Shown: positions 17,508 through 26,397 of the stretch, one piece after another
How the letters are laid out: each line of letters opens with the position of its first letter
How positions within the stretch are numbered: the first letter of the stretch is position 1
DNA from: Cupriavidus necator A5-1
Lineage (GTDB): Bacteria; Pseudomonadota; Gammaproteobacteria; Burkholderiales; Burkholderiaceae
Direction of reading: 5' to 3'
Length of the DNA: 64,000 bases
NCBI RefSeq assembly: GCF_000744095.1
Contig: NZ_JQLI01000004.1
Location: 124,001-188,000 of the forward strand
Program-made: the position numbers and the translations under genes
Notes under the pieces: model-generated
What the model saw: only the letters and a program-made list of their open reading frames with translations
What the model was told of the DNA's origin: nothing
The model's database searches: none

Positions 17508-18269
17508 ATGATGATTCCCAATCTGCTGACCGGGAAGGTCGCGTTTATTACGGGCGCAGGGCAGGGCAATGGCCGCGCCATTGCCATTGGCCTGGCCGAA
17601 GCCGGCGCGCTTGTTGTCGTCACCGACATGAACGAGGCCAACGCCAGACAGACGGCCGACATGATCACCGCCCGCGGCCACGCGGCACGGTCCTGCTCGC
17701 TGGATGTGACCGACGCCGGCCAATGCCACGCCGTTGCCGAGGAGGTAGAAGCCAGCGTCGGCCCCGTCGATGTGCTGGTGAATAACGCCGGCATCCTCAT
17801 CCGCGAGGGCATCGACAGTCCCAATGCCCAACATAACTTGCAGCAGGTCATGAAGGTCAACCATGAAGGCACTTTCAATGTCTGCCACGCTTGGCTGCCC
17901 GCGCTGCGTCGGACCCGGGGCGCCATTGTCAATGTCGCCTCCATCGCGTCCTTCTCGGGCCAGGCCAACACGCTCGGCTATTCCGCATCCAAGGGTGCCG
18001 TGAAAATGCTGACCCAGTCGCTTGCCGCCGATCTGGCGCGCGACGGCATCCGCGTCAATGCCATCGCGCCGGGCGTCATCGAAACACCGATGACCGTATC
18101 GACGCGCTCCGACCCGGCGAAGCTGGAGCGATTCATGGCCCGCATTCCGATGAACCGGGTTGGCAAACCGGAAGAGCTGGTCGGGGCGGTGCTGTTCCTC
18201 GCGTCGTCGATGTCGACATACGTGACTGGCGTGACCTTGCCCGTAGACGGCGGTTACCTGGCTGCCTGA
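17508..18269 (+). CDS. Short-chain dehydrogenase/reductase
   Basis: A 253-residue classical SDR. The cofactor motif TGAGQGNG is at residues 15-22, NNAG at 92-95, and the catalytic S145, Y158 and K162 are in place. D40 at the end of the second strand favours NAD(H). The C-terminal motif VTGVTLPVDGGYLAA is standard. It follows the flavoprotein gene by 85 bases and is followed by the transporter, so it probably oxidises a hydroxyl or reduces a ketone of the same imported compound. A second ATG at 17511 is equally possible as the start. Confidence 0.92.
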   Translation: MMIPNLLTGKVAFITGAGQGNGRAIAIGLAEAGALVVVTDMNEANARQTADMITARGHAARSCSLDVTDAGQCHAVAEEVEASVGPVDVLVNNAGILIREGIDSPNAQHNLQQVMKVNHEGTFNVCHAWLPALRRTRGAIVNVASIASFSGQANTLGYSASKGAVKMLTQSLAADLARDGIRVNAIAPGVIETPMTVSTRSDPAKLERFMARIPMNRVGKPEELVGAVLFLASSMSTYVTGVTLPVDGGYLAA

Positions 18270-18325
18270 CATGCATAAAGGATGCAAGCGCAAACAGCGC
18301 TTGCCCACTATCAAGGAGACAACCG

Positions 18326-19681
18326 ATGAAGCAGGTATCCCGTACCGTCGATGTGCAGTCATTTATCGACGCCGAACGCTTTTCCCCCTGTCAATGGCTG
18401 GTCCTTATTTTCTGTTTTCTGGTCGTAGCGGCCGATGGGTATGACACCGCCGCGATCGGCTTCATCGCACCATTCCTCGCCCACGACTGGGGCATCGCCC
18501 GCGGCGAATTGGGTGTGGTCATGAGTGCGGCACTCGTCGGCCTCAGCCTGGGCGCCATCTTCGCGGGCCCTGTCGCAGATCGCATCGGCCGCAAGACAGT
18601 GCTGGTGGTGGCAGTGACGTGCTTTGGCGCGTGGACGCTGGTAGCAGCGCATGCGCAGACCATCACCGCACTGACGGTGCTACGTTTTCTGACGGGTCTC
18701 GGACTTGGTGCAGCGATGCCGACGACCATTACCCTGATGTCGGAGTACGCGCCAGCGCGGCTTCGCGCCTTTACCGTGAACGCCATGTACTGCGGATTCT
18801 CGGGCGGGCTAGTGGCGGGCGGCGCGGCGTCAGCGTGGTTGATTCCCCATTTCGGCTGGCGCAGCGTCCTGACGGCCGGCGGCATCGCGCCCCTGGCGCT
18901 TGCCGTGCTGCTTTTTGTCTTGCTTCCTGAGTCGCCCCAGTTCCTTGCGGTGCGCTCCGGCACCCGCAAGCAGATAGCACGAATCCTGAAGCGCATTGCG
19001 CCGCAACAGCGGCTGGATGACTGCACGTTCGTCGCACCAATGGCGCTACCCGGGTCGAAGCGAAAAGCCTCTGCGCTGGCACTCGTCCTGTCGGAAGGAT
19101 ATCGGCGCCGCACGCTATTGCTTTGGTTGTCGTGCTTCATGGGGTTGGTGATTTACTACCTGATGACGAACTGGATGCCGACGCTCTTCCGCGAAGCAGG
19201 ATTCAGTATCGAGCACGGTGCCTTGCTGGCCTCGCTGTTCCCCCTTGGTGGTCTGCTCGGCAACCTGGTTGCCGGCTGGCTGATGGATCGCTTCGACGCC
19301 AATCGCACTATCGTCTTTGCGTACTTGCTGGCAGGCGTTCTCGTCGTCGCAGTCGGGCGCTGCGTCGACCATCCGGGATTCCTTGGGGTATCGCTATTCC
19401 TGTGCGGAACCCTTGTCACCAGCGCGGCGACGTCAATGTCCACCTATGCCGCGAGCCTTTATCCGACCGAGGCGCGTAATACCGGCGTCGCATGGATGCA
19501 AGGAATCGGGCGGATCGGCGGTGTCACCGGCTCATTCATTGGCGCCGTGCTGCTGGGTTTTGGCTGGAGCTTCGGCGATGTATTTGGCTTGCTGGCGGTG
19601 CCGGCGCTGGCCGCGGCCTGCGCAGTCTTCATGATCGCGAAACCGCAGCATGGCTATCGGGTCAGCAGGGCTGCTGAGTGA
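18326..19681 (+). CDS. MFS transporter, aromatic acid:H+ symporter (AAHS) type
   Basis: About 451 residues with roughly twelve membrane segments. The AAHS signature is clear: an N-terminal ADGYDTAAIGFIAP stretch in the first helix, GPVADRIGRKTVL in the first cytoplasmic loop, and PESPQFLAVR before the central loop. Family members import benzoate-, hydroxybenzoate- or related acids with protons. AAGGAG eight bases upstream fixes the ATG. It is the third gene of the IclR-controlled operon. Confidence 0.9.
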   Translation: MKQVSRTVDVQSFIDAERFSPCQWLVLIFCFLVVAADGYDTAAIGFIAPFLAHDWGIARGELGVVMSAALVGLSLGAIFAGPVADRIGRKTVLVVAVTCFGAWTLVAAHAQTITALTVLRFLTGLGLGAAMPTTITLMSEYAPARLRAFTVNAMYCGFSGGLVAGGAASAWLIPHFGWRSVLTAGGIAPLALAVLLFVLLPESPQFLAVRSGTRKQIARILKRIAPQQRLDDCTFVAPMALPGSKRKASALALVLSEGYRRRTLLLWLSCFMGLVIYYLMTNWMPTLFREAGFSIEHGALLASLFPLGGLLGNLVAGWLMDRFDANRTIVFAYLLAGVLVVAVGRCVDHPGFLGVSLFLCGTLVTSAATSMSTYAASLYPTEARNTGVAWMQGIGRIGGVTGSFIGAVLLGFGWSFGDVFGLLAVPALAAACAVFMIAKPQHGYRVSRAAE

Positions 19682-19731
19682 CGTATTGACATGCGCAGTC
19701 AACGTAGCCGGGCATGAGGGAGGACGCGCCA

Positions 19732-20703
19732 ATGACCGCGTCGCCGGGCAGACTTCGTGAAAAAAAGGCTATCGCGTGCGGCGCCCTCGGCATAGCCGCG
19801 GCTCTGAGCATGGCGTCGATGCGTGCCTGCGATGCCCTCCTTCCCGCGCTATCGTCGGACTTTGCCATACCTGTCGGCGTAGCAGCACAGTCCATATCTG
19901 CCTTTGTGCTGGCCTATGGTTTCCTGCAACTCTTATATGGGCCGCTGGGCGACCGCTATGGAAGGCTCCGTGTCATATCGGCAGCACTGGCGCCTTGCTC
20001 GATGGCTAACGTCATGGCGGCGATGGCTCCGTCCATGACGTTCCTTGCGCTGGCGCGCGGCCTATCGGGCGCCGCCGCGGCAGGCATCATTCCGTTGAGC
20101 ATGGCAAGAATTGGCGATACGGTTCCGATCGAGAAGCGCCAGCAAATCAGGGCAGTCCTCAGTGAACGATGGGCGCGGCTGATCCTGCTGGTTACGGTGG
20201 TAGAAGGCTTGTTCACCCTCGCGGGGTTTGCCTTTGTGCCGGCCTATCTGCACAGGCGCTTCGGCATTGGTATCGGTGCGTCAGGGGCTGTGATGGTGAT
20301 GTACGGAGGGGGCGGCCTGGCTTACGTGACCCTGTCCAGCGTATTGATCAGGCGCTTTTCTCTTGGCGGTCTCGCAGGACTCGGTGGCGCTTTACTTGGG
20401 TCGGCATTCGCAATCGTCGCTGGCGGGTCGCGCTGGGAGTGGAGCGTGCTTGGATGCTTCGTTGGCGGACTTGGCTTTTACATGCTTCACAACACCCTGC
20501 AGACCGAGGCAACGCAGATGGTGCCACAGGCAAGGGGAACCGCGGTGGGACTATTTGCGGCGAGTCTGTTCTTCGGTCAGGCCCTTGGGATGGCGTTGGC
20601 AGCGGTGCTGATCGACTCCTTCGGAGAGACGTCATTGTTCTGTTCAGCTGCCGTGGCACTTCCACTTCTTGCCTTTGCCTTTGGCAAACTGGGCCCCGGC
20701 TGA
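19732..20703 (+). CDS. MFS transporter with internal deletion
   Basis: A 323-residue drug-efflux-type MFS protein. The first four helices and the GPLGDRYGRLRVI loop are normal (residues about 15-120). The sequence then jumps from IEKRQQIRAVLSERWARLIL straight into the second-half helices (LLVTVVEGLFTLAGFAFVPA). Compared with usual members of about 400 residues, some 70 residues covering helices five and six and the central loop are missing. The frame remains open, so this is either a recent in-frame deletion or a non-functional relic. GGGAGGA eight bases before the ATG at 19732 supports that start over 19714. Confidence 0.7.
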   Translation: MTASPGRLREKKAIACGALGIAAALSMASMRACDALLPALSSDFAIPVGVAAQSISAFVLAYGFLQLLYGPLGDRYGRLRVISAALAPCSMANVMAAMAPSMTFLALARGLSGAAAAGIIPLSMARIGDTVPIEKRQQIRAVLSERWARLILLVTVVEGLFTLAGFAFVPAYLHRRFGIGIGASGAVMVMYGGGGLAYVTLSSVLIRRFSLGGLAGLGGALLGSAFAIVAGGSRWEWSVLGCFVGGLGFYMLHNTLQTEATQMVPQARGTAVGLFAASLFFGQALGMALAAVLIDSFGETSLFCSAAVALPLLAFAFGKLGPG

Positions 20704-21054
20704 TTCGAGTTCGCGCGCCCGTGACGGACGCCCTGCTGCCCTGAACCGCGGGAACCACAGTGTCGGGACGAGGCAGGTACGAGGGACGCAGGCGAACGGG
20801 CCCCGTTTGCGGACCAGCACGCAGCGCGGGATCCGCTTCCATATGGAGGGCGCGTGCGCGTGTGTACTAGCGAGCACTGCCATGAGTACCGGTATGTCTT
20901 TTCAGGCAACGTCACCCAGGTGCGGGTTGAAGTGGCGACCCCTGCGCTGGCGCGTGAGTCTGACGCTTTCAAACATCGGAAGAGGAGAGCCGGAAACGAC
21001 ATAGCCCTTCGCAGAGACGAAGGGCCTTTATATGTACTACTGGGCCGCGATGGC
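20704..21054. other. Intergenic stretch with one hairpin
   Basis: About 350 bases between the shortened MFS gene and the convergent cold-shock gene. Apart from the hairpin at 21004-21025 nothing recognisable was found on either strand. Confidence 0.5.
21004..21025. terminator. Hairpin terminator downstream of the cold-shock gene
   Basis: GCCCTTCG-CAGAGA-CGAAGGGC is a perfect 8-bp stem. On the plus strand it is followed by CTTTATAT. It lies 30 bases after the cold-shock gene stop (minus) and at the far end of the region after the MFS gene (plus), so it could serve both directions. Confidence 0.65.
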
Positions 21055-21258
21055 CTATAGCTTGCGAATCTTCGATGCTTGTGGGCCTTTCTGGCCTTGC
21101 GTGGCTTCGAACTCTACTTTCGCGCCTTCCTCGAGCGACTTGAACCCGGTACCTTGGATTTCCGAGTGATGCGCGAACAGGTCTTTGCCACCGTCATCCG
21201 GCGTAATGAAGCCGTAGCCCTTCTCATTGTTAAACCACTTCACGATACCTGTTGCCAT
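21055..21258 (-). CDS. Cold-shock-domain protein (CspA family)
   Basis: A 67-residue single cold-shock domain starting MATGIVKWFNNEKGYGFITP. RNP1 (KGYGFI) and RNP2 (DLFAHHSEI) are intact, so it should bind single-stranded nucleic acid as an RNA chaperone. The frame is open to 21297, but the family start is the ATG at 21258. A TTGACA lies at 21310-21305 on the minus strand. The leader before the gene is long, as is common for csp genes. Confidence 0.95.
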   Translation of the reverse strand: MATGIVKWFNNEKGYGFITPDDGGKDLFAHHSEIQGTGFKSLEEGAKVEFEATQGQKGPQASKIRKL

Positions 21259-21286
21259 CTCATCCTCGAAGCCAAAAGCATGCAAA

Positions 21287-21310
21287 CTTGCATGCAAGGA
21301 AAGTTGTCAA
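21287..21310 (-). promoter_or_regulatory. Candidate cold-shock gene promoter with palindrome
   Basis: A consensus -35 TTGACA on the minus strand (21310-21305) is followed within the spacer by the 12-base palindrome CTTGCATGCAAG (21287-21298). No strong -10 box is obvious. The region 21299-21689 upstream otherwise shows nothing I can name. Confidence 0.4.
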
Positions 21311-21689
21311 TACGCTGAGCGCCGGTGCAAGCTTCGCTGCCGGTAGCTTCTCGTGTCGCTAGCATATCGCGCCGTCTCCCTGGCGCCAAGCAGCCCCTCG
21401 CTAGGGTTTACGATGGGCAGCGAGTCGCGAGGCGGGATGTTGGTGGGGTCTGATAGCCGCCACTCATTCAACCATGTTTGTGTTGGACCCAGGGCTTCGC
21501 ATGGCTGCCTTAGGTGAAATTAAAAATTTTCACATCAGAATTAAGTCACGCGATGTCGCCTGGCGCTGGGCATGGTGCACGGAAGGCAGGCGTCATGTTT
21601 GAATGGGTGCCACTCATACAGTTAGCCGATGGTATGCCTCGAACTCTTGCGACACACTGCTTGTTGCGTCGGGAGGCAAGAAAAAGAAA

Positions 21690-22133
21690 ATGATAAAGGA
21701 TATGAAAATCCGCGCGGCCGGGGCGTCAGACGTCCAAGCCATCTCGCAGGTGCTCCGTTCCTGCGGTTTGCCTGGCAGCGATGTAGACCCCTCGGCTCGT
21801 CTCTACAGTCTGGGCGTCCTAGGTGAGAAGGTGATCGGGTGCGCCTGCGGCGAAAGGTATGGCGAGATGGTCATCATCCAGGCCGTTGCGGTTCTAAGTG
21901 AATACCGAGGCCACCAGGTAGCCACCCATCTTCTCGGGGCCATCTTGATGCGTGCCCGTGCCAGTGGCTGCACCAGGGCTACAGTGCTCTCGTCCGACCA
22001 TCCCACGTTCTTCACCCGCTTCGGTTTTACTCTTACCGCCTTGGACGACATGCCACAGGAAATGCAGTTGTCGAAGGAGTTCCTTCGACGCTTTGGTGCG
22101 AGGACGCATTACATGTGCCGTCGACTCGATTGA
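21690..22133 (+). CDS. GNAT-family N-acetyltransferase
   Basis: About 147 residues with the GNAT acetyl-CoA fold: an N-terminal strand (MKIRAAGASDVQAISQVLRS), the core strand with motif A as VLSEYRGHQVATHLLGAIL, and a C-terminal FFTRFGF. That last motif, FxxxGF, is typical of the ArgA/YhbS-like subgroup. The ATG at 21690 is preceded by GGGAGG; an ATG at 21702 is the alternative. The substrate is unknown and the gene stands alone. Confidence 0.8.
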   Translation: MIKDMKIRAAGASDVQAISQVLRSCGLPGSDVDPSARLYSLGVLGEKVIGCACGERYGEMVIIQAVAVLSEYRGHQVATHLLGAILMRARASGCTRATVLSSDHPTFFTRFGFTLTALDDMPQEMQLSKEFLRRFGARTHYMCRRLD

Positions 22134-22300
22134 AGTCTCGGTCATTAGGACTATCTCAACCGCGGTATGGTGCAATTGGGAGAGCCTACCCTGAGCGTGT
22201 AATCCGCCATCGCCTGCCGTCGCCGGGCGAGAAGGCAGCCCGTTCGCGGGGCGGCTAGGCGGGGGCCGGGCAGTCCGGTCCCCGCCGGCGCTCAGTCCTT

Positions 22301-22563
22301 TCAGTCCTTGAGGAAGCGCTGCGCCAGCAGCGCCCAGTAGGCTGCGCCGATGGCGCTGTTGTCGTCGTTGAAGTCATACCCGGGGTTGTGCACCATGCAG
22401 GCGCCCGTGCTATCGCCGTCGCCATTGCCGATCAGCAGGTAGCTGCCGGGGCAGCGCTCCAGCATGAAGGCGAAATCCTCGCTGCCGGGCAGCGCCGGGC
22501 CTTGCAGCACGACTTCTTCCGGTCCCATCAGCTCGAGCGCCGTCTGGCACGCGAACTCGGTTT
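22301..22563 (-). pseudogene. M20-family amidohydrolase C-terminal remnant
   Basis: About 87 codons ending a hippurate-hydrolase-like M20 peptidase: GSEDFAFMLERCPGSYLLIG, then HNPGYDFNDDNSAIGAAYWA and RFLKD stop. The catalytic N-terminal part is absent. A GC-rich hairpin (22257-22287) just past the stop may be its old terminator. Upstream, 22564-22689 holds no recognisable gene. Confidence 0.75.
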
Positions 22564-22689
22564 AGGCGCGGACCGTTCTGTTGAATTCAGGGACAAGCGA
22601 CGCACGGTTAGGCAGGCAGGTGGTGATGGATGCCTTGGTCGCGTATTACCGTAGCGTCGTCCGCGCGGAAAAGCTGCATACTGAAAAGA

Positions 22690-23166
22690 TCACGCAGCTG
22701 CATTAGGGAAGTTGTCGTCAATCCGAAGCGCGCTGGTGCACGAAGCCATCAAATCCGCGAGGATGTGGAGGAGTTGGGCTAGCTGGCGTTCAGTTGGTGA
22801 GTCGATGCTGGGCGCAATGGTATGTTCGATTGCGGCACAAAGCGTGGCGCCAGTCGGCGTGATCGAGAGCCTCACACTGCGCCGGTCCGTGCTCGGTCGC
22901 TCCGCCTTGACTAAGCCCCGCTGACACAGCGCATGCACGACCCGTGACATTGCACCGGTGTCGTGGCCGATGCGCTCCGCGACACCCGTAAGCGTGTCGC
23001 ATTCGTGCCGACGCAAATAACAAAGCATAAGCCACTGAGACGCGGTGAGATCCGCATCGCGCAATGGCAGAGTCAGTCGGTTGTGCAGGGCGCGCTTAAG
23101 ATGAGCGGTCGCTGCCAGCAGTTCGGGCAACGACGCCTGACGTGATGGCGAGGTACCCATACTCAT
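22690..23166 (-). CDS. MarR-family regulator
   Basis: A 158-residue MarR regulator: DADLTASQWLMLCYLRRHEC opens the winged helix, followed by LTGVAERIGHDTGAMSRVV and the wing ERPSTDRRSVRLSITPTGA. Its ATG overlaps the stop of the upstream membrane-protein gene by four bases (ATGA), so the two are translationally coupled. It could regulate that gene or the efflux operon starting at 24212; both are inference. Confidence 0.92.
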   Translation of the reverse strand: MSMGTSPSRQASLPELLAATAHLKRALHNRLTLPLRDADLTASQWLMLCYLRRHECDTLTGVAERIGHDTGAMSRVVHALCQRGLVKAERPSTDRRSVRLSITPTGATLCAAIEHTIAPSIDSPTERQLAQLLHILADLMASCTSALRIDDNFPNAAA

Positions 23167-23603
23167 TTGAACACGTTCTTGAAAGGGCTAGGGAGATCTC
23201 CCGGAAAGACCTCAACCGCAAGCAGACCTCCGTCGTACCCAGCAATCTTGCGGCGATCCATCCCAGGCCTGGAATGAGTTTCGCCACGGTGAGCAACGGA
23301 GGACCGTATCGCCCGAACCCGTTCCGCGTTGTCGAGTGACAGGGAGAAGCGAACCAGGCTGTTTGCGAGACGTTTGCCGTATGTGCTTTCCATCATGAAC
23401 CACGGGGAGTCAGCAAGCATTGCGGCGCTAATCGCTGAGGCAAGGATAGCAACGTATGACGCTTGCCCTAGGGCGCAGATCGTACCGCCGAGTATCAGTA
23501 ACGGTGCTGCGGGTATGGGCGCGCCGAGCCGGGTAATCAATACGACAAGGAGTACCGCACAGGCCATATGGGCTGACGGTTCCAATCCAGGTAAGTACCA
23601 CAC
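23163..23603 (-). CDS. Small membrane protein coupled to the MarR gene, family not recognised
   Basis: A 146-residue frame with two or three hydrophobic segments in the N-terminal half (HMACAVLLVVLITRLGAPIP, LLILGGTICALGQASYVAIL) and a soluble C-terminal half rich in Arg. I do not recognise the family. Support for a real gene is the four-base ATGA overlap with the MarR start. The start codon is uncertain, and the protein could be a truncated relic of a larger membrane protein. Confidence 0.5.
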   Translation of the reverse strand: MWYLPGLEPSAHMACAVLLVVLITRLGAPIPAAPLLILGGTICALGQASYVAILASAISAAMLADSPWFMMESTYGKRLANSLVRFSLSLDNAERVRAIRSSVAHRGETHSRPGMDRRKIAGYDGGLLAVEVFPGDLPSPFKNVFK

Positions 23604-24211
23604 GACCGCGTTTCCTCGGATGCGGGACCACTTGCTACTTTATTGGACGGCGTTTGCTGACATGCCGTATCCGAGACGGATACTAACGATTCGTGCGCGT
23701 GCATGGAACTCTGAATCGTAGATAAATTGTCCGAGCCAACGGACAATGAGGGACGAAATGCGATTCCAAAAGGCCGGTGTCAACCCCCCGGGGAGTGCGG
23801 TTTGAGAACAATCTGGCGGCGGGAATTGTCTGGCCAACGGAACAGTGTGTCGGCCGGAAGAAGTTTTTCCCGTGCTCAGTCTCGGATAGACTGCGCCGTC
23901 ATTACCAGTGTCCTGAGCCTTGTCCCACCCCTTCACTCGCCAAGCGGCGTCCATATTGGCGCTTGTGCTGTCCAAGGCATCAAAGTGTAGGACCCGCTGC
24001 GTGTCATTCCCACACAGCGCCTGCCGCCTATGCAACGAGTTTCCCTTGCTGAAGAGTCGAAGATCGATGCGTTGGTATCCGTTTCGTCGTAGAACGACCA
24101 CTCGCGAGAGCCATTGCGGCAGGCCGCGGGAGGCTGGGGTGATCAAACAAGGTATATCGCACGCAGTGGCGGTGGCCGCCTTATTACCAGGGAATCGGGG
24201 TTGTGATTAAC
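23604..24211. other. Intergenic region upstream of the efflux operon
   Basis: About 608 bases without a credible gene on either strand. It contains a perfect inverted repeat at 23727-23746 and a degenerate second copy at 23824-23845. The promoter of the efflux operon should lie here or nearer to the ATG, but I cannot place its hexamers with confidence. Confidence 0.5.
23727..23746. promoter_or_regulatory. Inverted repeat, candidate operator
   Basis: TTGTCCG-AGCCAA-CGGACAA has perfect 7-base arms. A related sequence, AATTGTCTGGCCAACGGAAC, begins at 23824, about 99 bases away. Two similar sites between a MarR gene and an efflux operon suggest regulator binding. Confidence 0.45.
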
Positions 24212-26188
24212 ATGGGCAGTTGGCCATCCGCACGAGACTGGATTTTTTCCTTCAAGGCCTTCATCGCCGCGATGCTGGCGTTGTGGATTGCGATGTACCT
24301 TGGGTTGCCGCGCCCGTACTGGGCGATGGGCTCCGTTTACATCGTGGCGCATCCGCTCACCGGTGCCACGCGTTCGAAGGCTCTGTACCGCGTGCTTGGC
24401 ACGCTGCTGGGCGCAGCGGCCGGCGTGGCGATGGTACCGCCGCTGGTCAATTCCCCGCCGTTGCTGATGGCGGCCCTGGCGATCTGGGTGGCCTGCCTGC
24501 TCTACGTAGCCTTGCTGCACCGTACGCCGCGCAGTTATGCGTTCATGCTGGCAGCCTATACCCTGCCGCTGGTGGCGTTGCCGTCTGTCGACAATCCCGT
24601 TGGCGTCTTCGACATGGCCGTGGCGCGTTCGGAAGAAATCTGTCTCGGCATTCTTTGCGCAAGCGTCGTGGGTGCGGTAATCATGCCGGCCAGCGTGGCC
24701 GAAGTGTTGCGCAACAAATCTCGCCAGTGGATGACTGATGCCGCGCTGTGGGCCAGCGACATGCTCTCGCCAAGCCCCAGTGCGCAGGTGACCCGTCATC
24801 ACAGCAGACACCGCCTGGCCGCTGACATCCTGGCGTTGGACCAGTTGATTAGCCAGTTGAGCTACGACGCCGAGAGCGCCGCGCACGTGCGTGCCGCTCG
24901 TGAACTGCGCGGGCGGATGACGATGCTGCTGCCGGTGCTATCGTCGCTGGCGTCGATCGTCGAATCGATGCGGGTTGCCGGTGGCGTGCCGGCGCCGCTA
25001 GCCGTGCAGATGCGCGCGGTGAAGGACTGGATCCAGAGTGGCGCGGCCCAGGCGCCCCCCCTCGCTCACAGTCCGACGCTGCTGGAACCGGGCCGTGATG
25101 CTGCGCTCATCGCGGCCGCCGAAGACCGGCTGCACCAGTTGGCGGCGCTCTGGGATGACTGCATGACGCTGTGCTGTCGCCTGGGCGAGAAGCACCTCGC
25201 CAGCAAATGGGCCCCCAAGTTCCTGCGCTGGGAGGTGGGCCGCGCACGCCACTATGACCACGGCATGCTGCTGTTCTCAACCGTCACGGTGGCGCTTGCG
25301 ATCTTCACTATGGGCATGTTGTGGATCCAGATGGGCTGGGCCGATGGGGCGGGCGCGGTGGCGCTCGGCGCGATCTCGTGCTGCTTCTTCGCGGCGCTCG
25401 ATGAGCCCGCGCCAATGATCAAATCGTTCTTCAACTGGAACGTGGTTTGCCTGTTGATCTCGCTCGTGATGCTGTTCGCGGCGCTGCCGATCGCGCATGA
25501 CTTCGAGATGCTCGTGCTGATGTTCGCGGTGCCATACCTGATCATCGGCCTACTCGTTGCCCAGCCGCGCCTGGCGATGATCGGCATGCCGCTGGCCGTG
25601 GTCACGGCCAACGATATCGGCATCCAGGGTGCCTACAGTGCCAACTTCCAGTCGTTCTTCAACAGCAACGTGGCCGGCATCGCGGGCATCGCGTTTGCGC
25701 TAGCCTGGACGCTCGTGGTGCGCCCCTTCGGTACGCGCGCCGCCACGCGCCGCCTTGTGCGTGCCGGCTGGGGCGATATCGCCGAAAACGCAATGGGCAC
25801 GCGCGCCGGATCCCATACCCAATTGCGCGCCCGCATGCTGGACCGCCTCGCGCAGCTGGTGCCACGGCTGGCGGCAAGTGAAAGCGAGGTATCGAACGAC
25901 GGCTTCAGCGAAGTGCGTGTGGAACTGACTACGCTGGCCCTGCAGCGGGAGATGTCGGGCATGCAGCCAGATGAGCAGCATGCGGTCAGGCGTGTGCTGC
26001 GCAGCATCTCCACCTACTACAACGCACGCCTTGACGGCACGCTGGACGCACCACCGCCGGCGTTGCGTAAGCGCCTGACCAATGCGCAGCAGAAGGTTCG
26101 CTCGCGCATCGCGCTGGCCGCGCTTGTCGAAATGCAGGTGGCCCTGTTTCCTCCGGCGCTGCCGGAATCCGTTTCCGGAGAAGCTTGA
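24212..26188 (+). CDS. FUSC-family membrane efflux component (AaeB-like)
   Basis: A 658-residue inner-membrane protein with the duplicated layout of the FUSC/aromatic acid exporter family: about five to six N-terminal helices, a soluble middle (residues about 170-360), and a second helical block starting at VTVALAIFTMGMLWIQMGWA. It exports aromatic or other organic acids with the downstream fusion protein. The ATG at 24212 is preferred to the in-frame GTG at 24203, which has no room for a ribosome site. Its TGA overlaps the next ATG. Confidence 0.9.
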   Translation: MGSWPSARDWIFSFKAFIAAMLALWIAMYLGLPRPYWAMGSVYIVAHPLTGATRSKALYRVLGTLLGAAAGVAMVPPLVNSPPLLMAALAIWVACLLYVALLHRTPRSYAFMLAAYTLPLVALPSVDNPVGVFDMAVARSEEICLGILCASVVGAVIMPASVAEVLRNKSRQWMTDAALWASDMLSPSPSAQVTRHHSRHRLAADILALDQLISQLSYDAESAAHVRAARELRGRMTMLLPVLSSLASIVESMRVAGGVPAPLAVQMRAVKDWIQSGAAQAPPLAHSPTLLEPGRDAALIAAAEDRLHQLAALWDDCMTLCCRLGEKHLASKWAPKFLRWEVGRARHYDHGMLLFSTVTVALAIFTMGMLWIQMGWADGAGAVALGAISCCFFAALDEPAPMIKSFFNWNVVCLLISLVMLFAALPIAHDFEMLVLMFAVPYLIIGLLVAQPRLAMIGMPLAVVTANDIGIQGAYSANFQSFFNSNVAGIAGIAFALAWTLVVRPFGTRAATRRLVRAGWGDIAENAMGTRAGSHTQLRARMLDRLAQLVPRLAASESEVSNDGFSEVRVELTTLALQREMSGMQPDEQHAVRRVLRSISTYYNARLDGTLDAPPPALRKRLTNAQQKVRSRIALAALVEMQVALFPPALPESVSGEA

Positions 26189-26397
26189 TGCCTGGTGAAA
26201 TCAGCATCTATGGCGTATTCATTCCCAGCCTGCTGGTCTGGATGCTCGCCGCCTTCATCATCACGAGCGCCGCGCGCGCGGTACTGGTGCGTGTGGGCTT
26301 CTACAGGCTCGTGTGGCACCGTTCCCTCTTCAATCTGGCACTTTATGCAATCGTCCTAGGTGGGGTGGTTGGCGTCGTGCTTTGGCTGCAGTCATGA
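26188..26397 (+). CDS. DUF1656 small membrane protein (AaeX-like)
   Basis: A 69-residue protein with two predicted membrane helices, opening PGEISIYGVFIPSLLVW as is usual for DUF1656. It is a constant companion of FUSC/HlyD efflux operons, with an unclear structural role. The ATG overlaps the FUSC stop (TGATG) and its own stop overlaps the next ATG (ATGA). Confidence 0.92.
   Translation: MPGEISIYGVFIPSLLVWMLAAFIITSAARAVLVRVGFYRLVWHRSLFNLALYAIVLGGVVGVVLWLQS

Noticed and set aside
22564..22689. Short plus-strand frame VVMDALVAYYRSVVRAEKLH considered as a gene
   Set aside because: Too short, no start with ribosome site, no recognisable family; probably residue of a deleted gene.
23640..24146. 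Open frame of 168 codons on the minus strand upstream of the efflux operon
   Set aside because: No family motifs, atypical composition for a protein, and it crosses inverted repeats that look regulatory.
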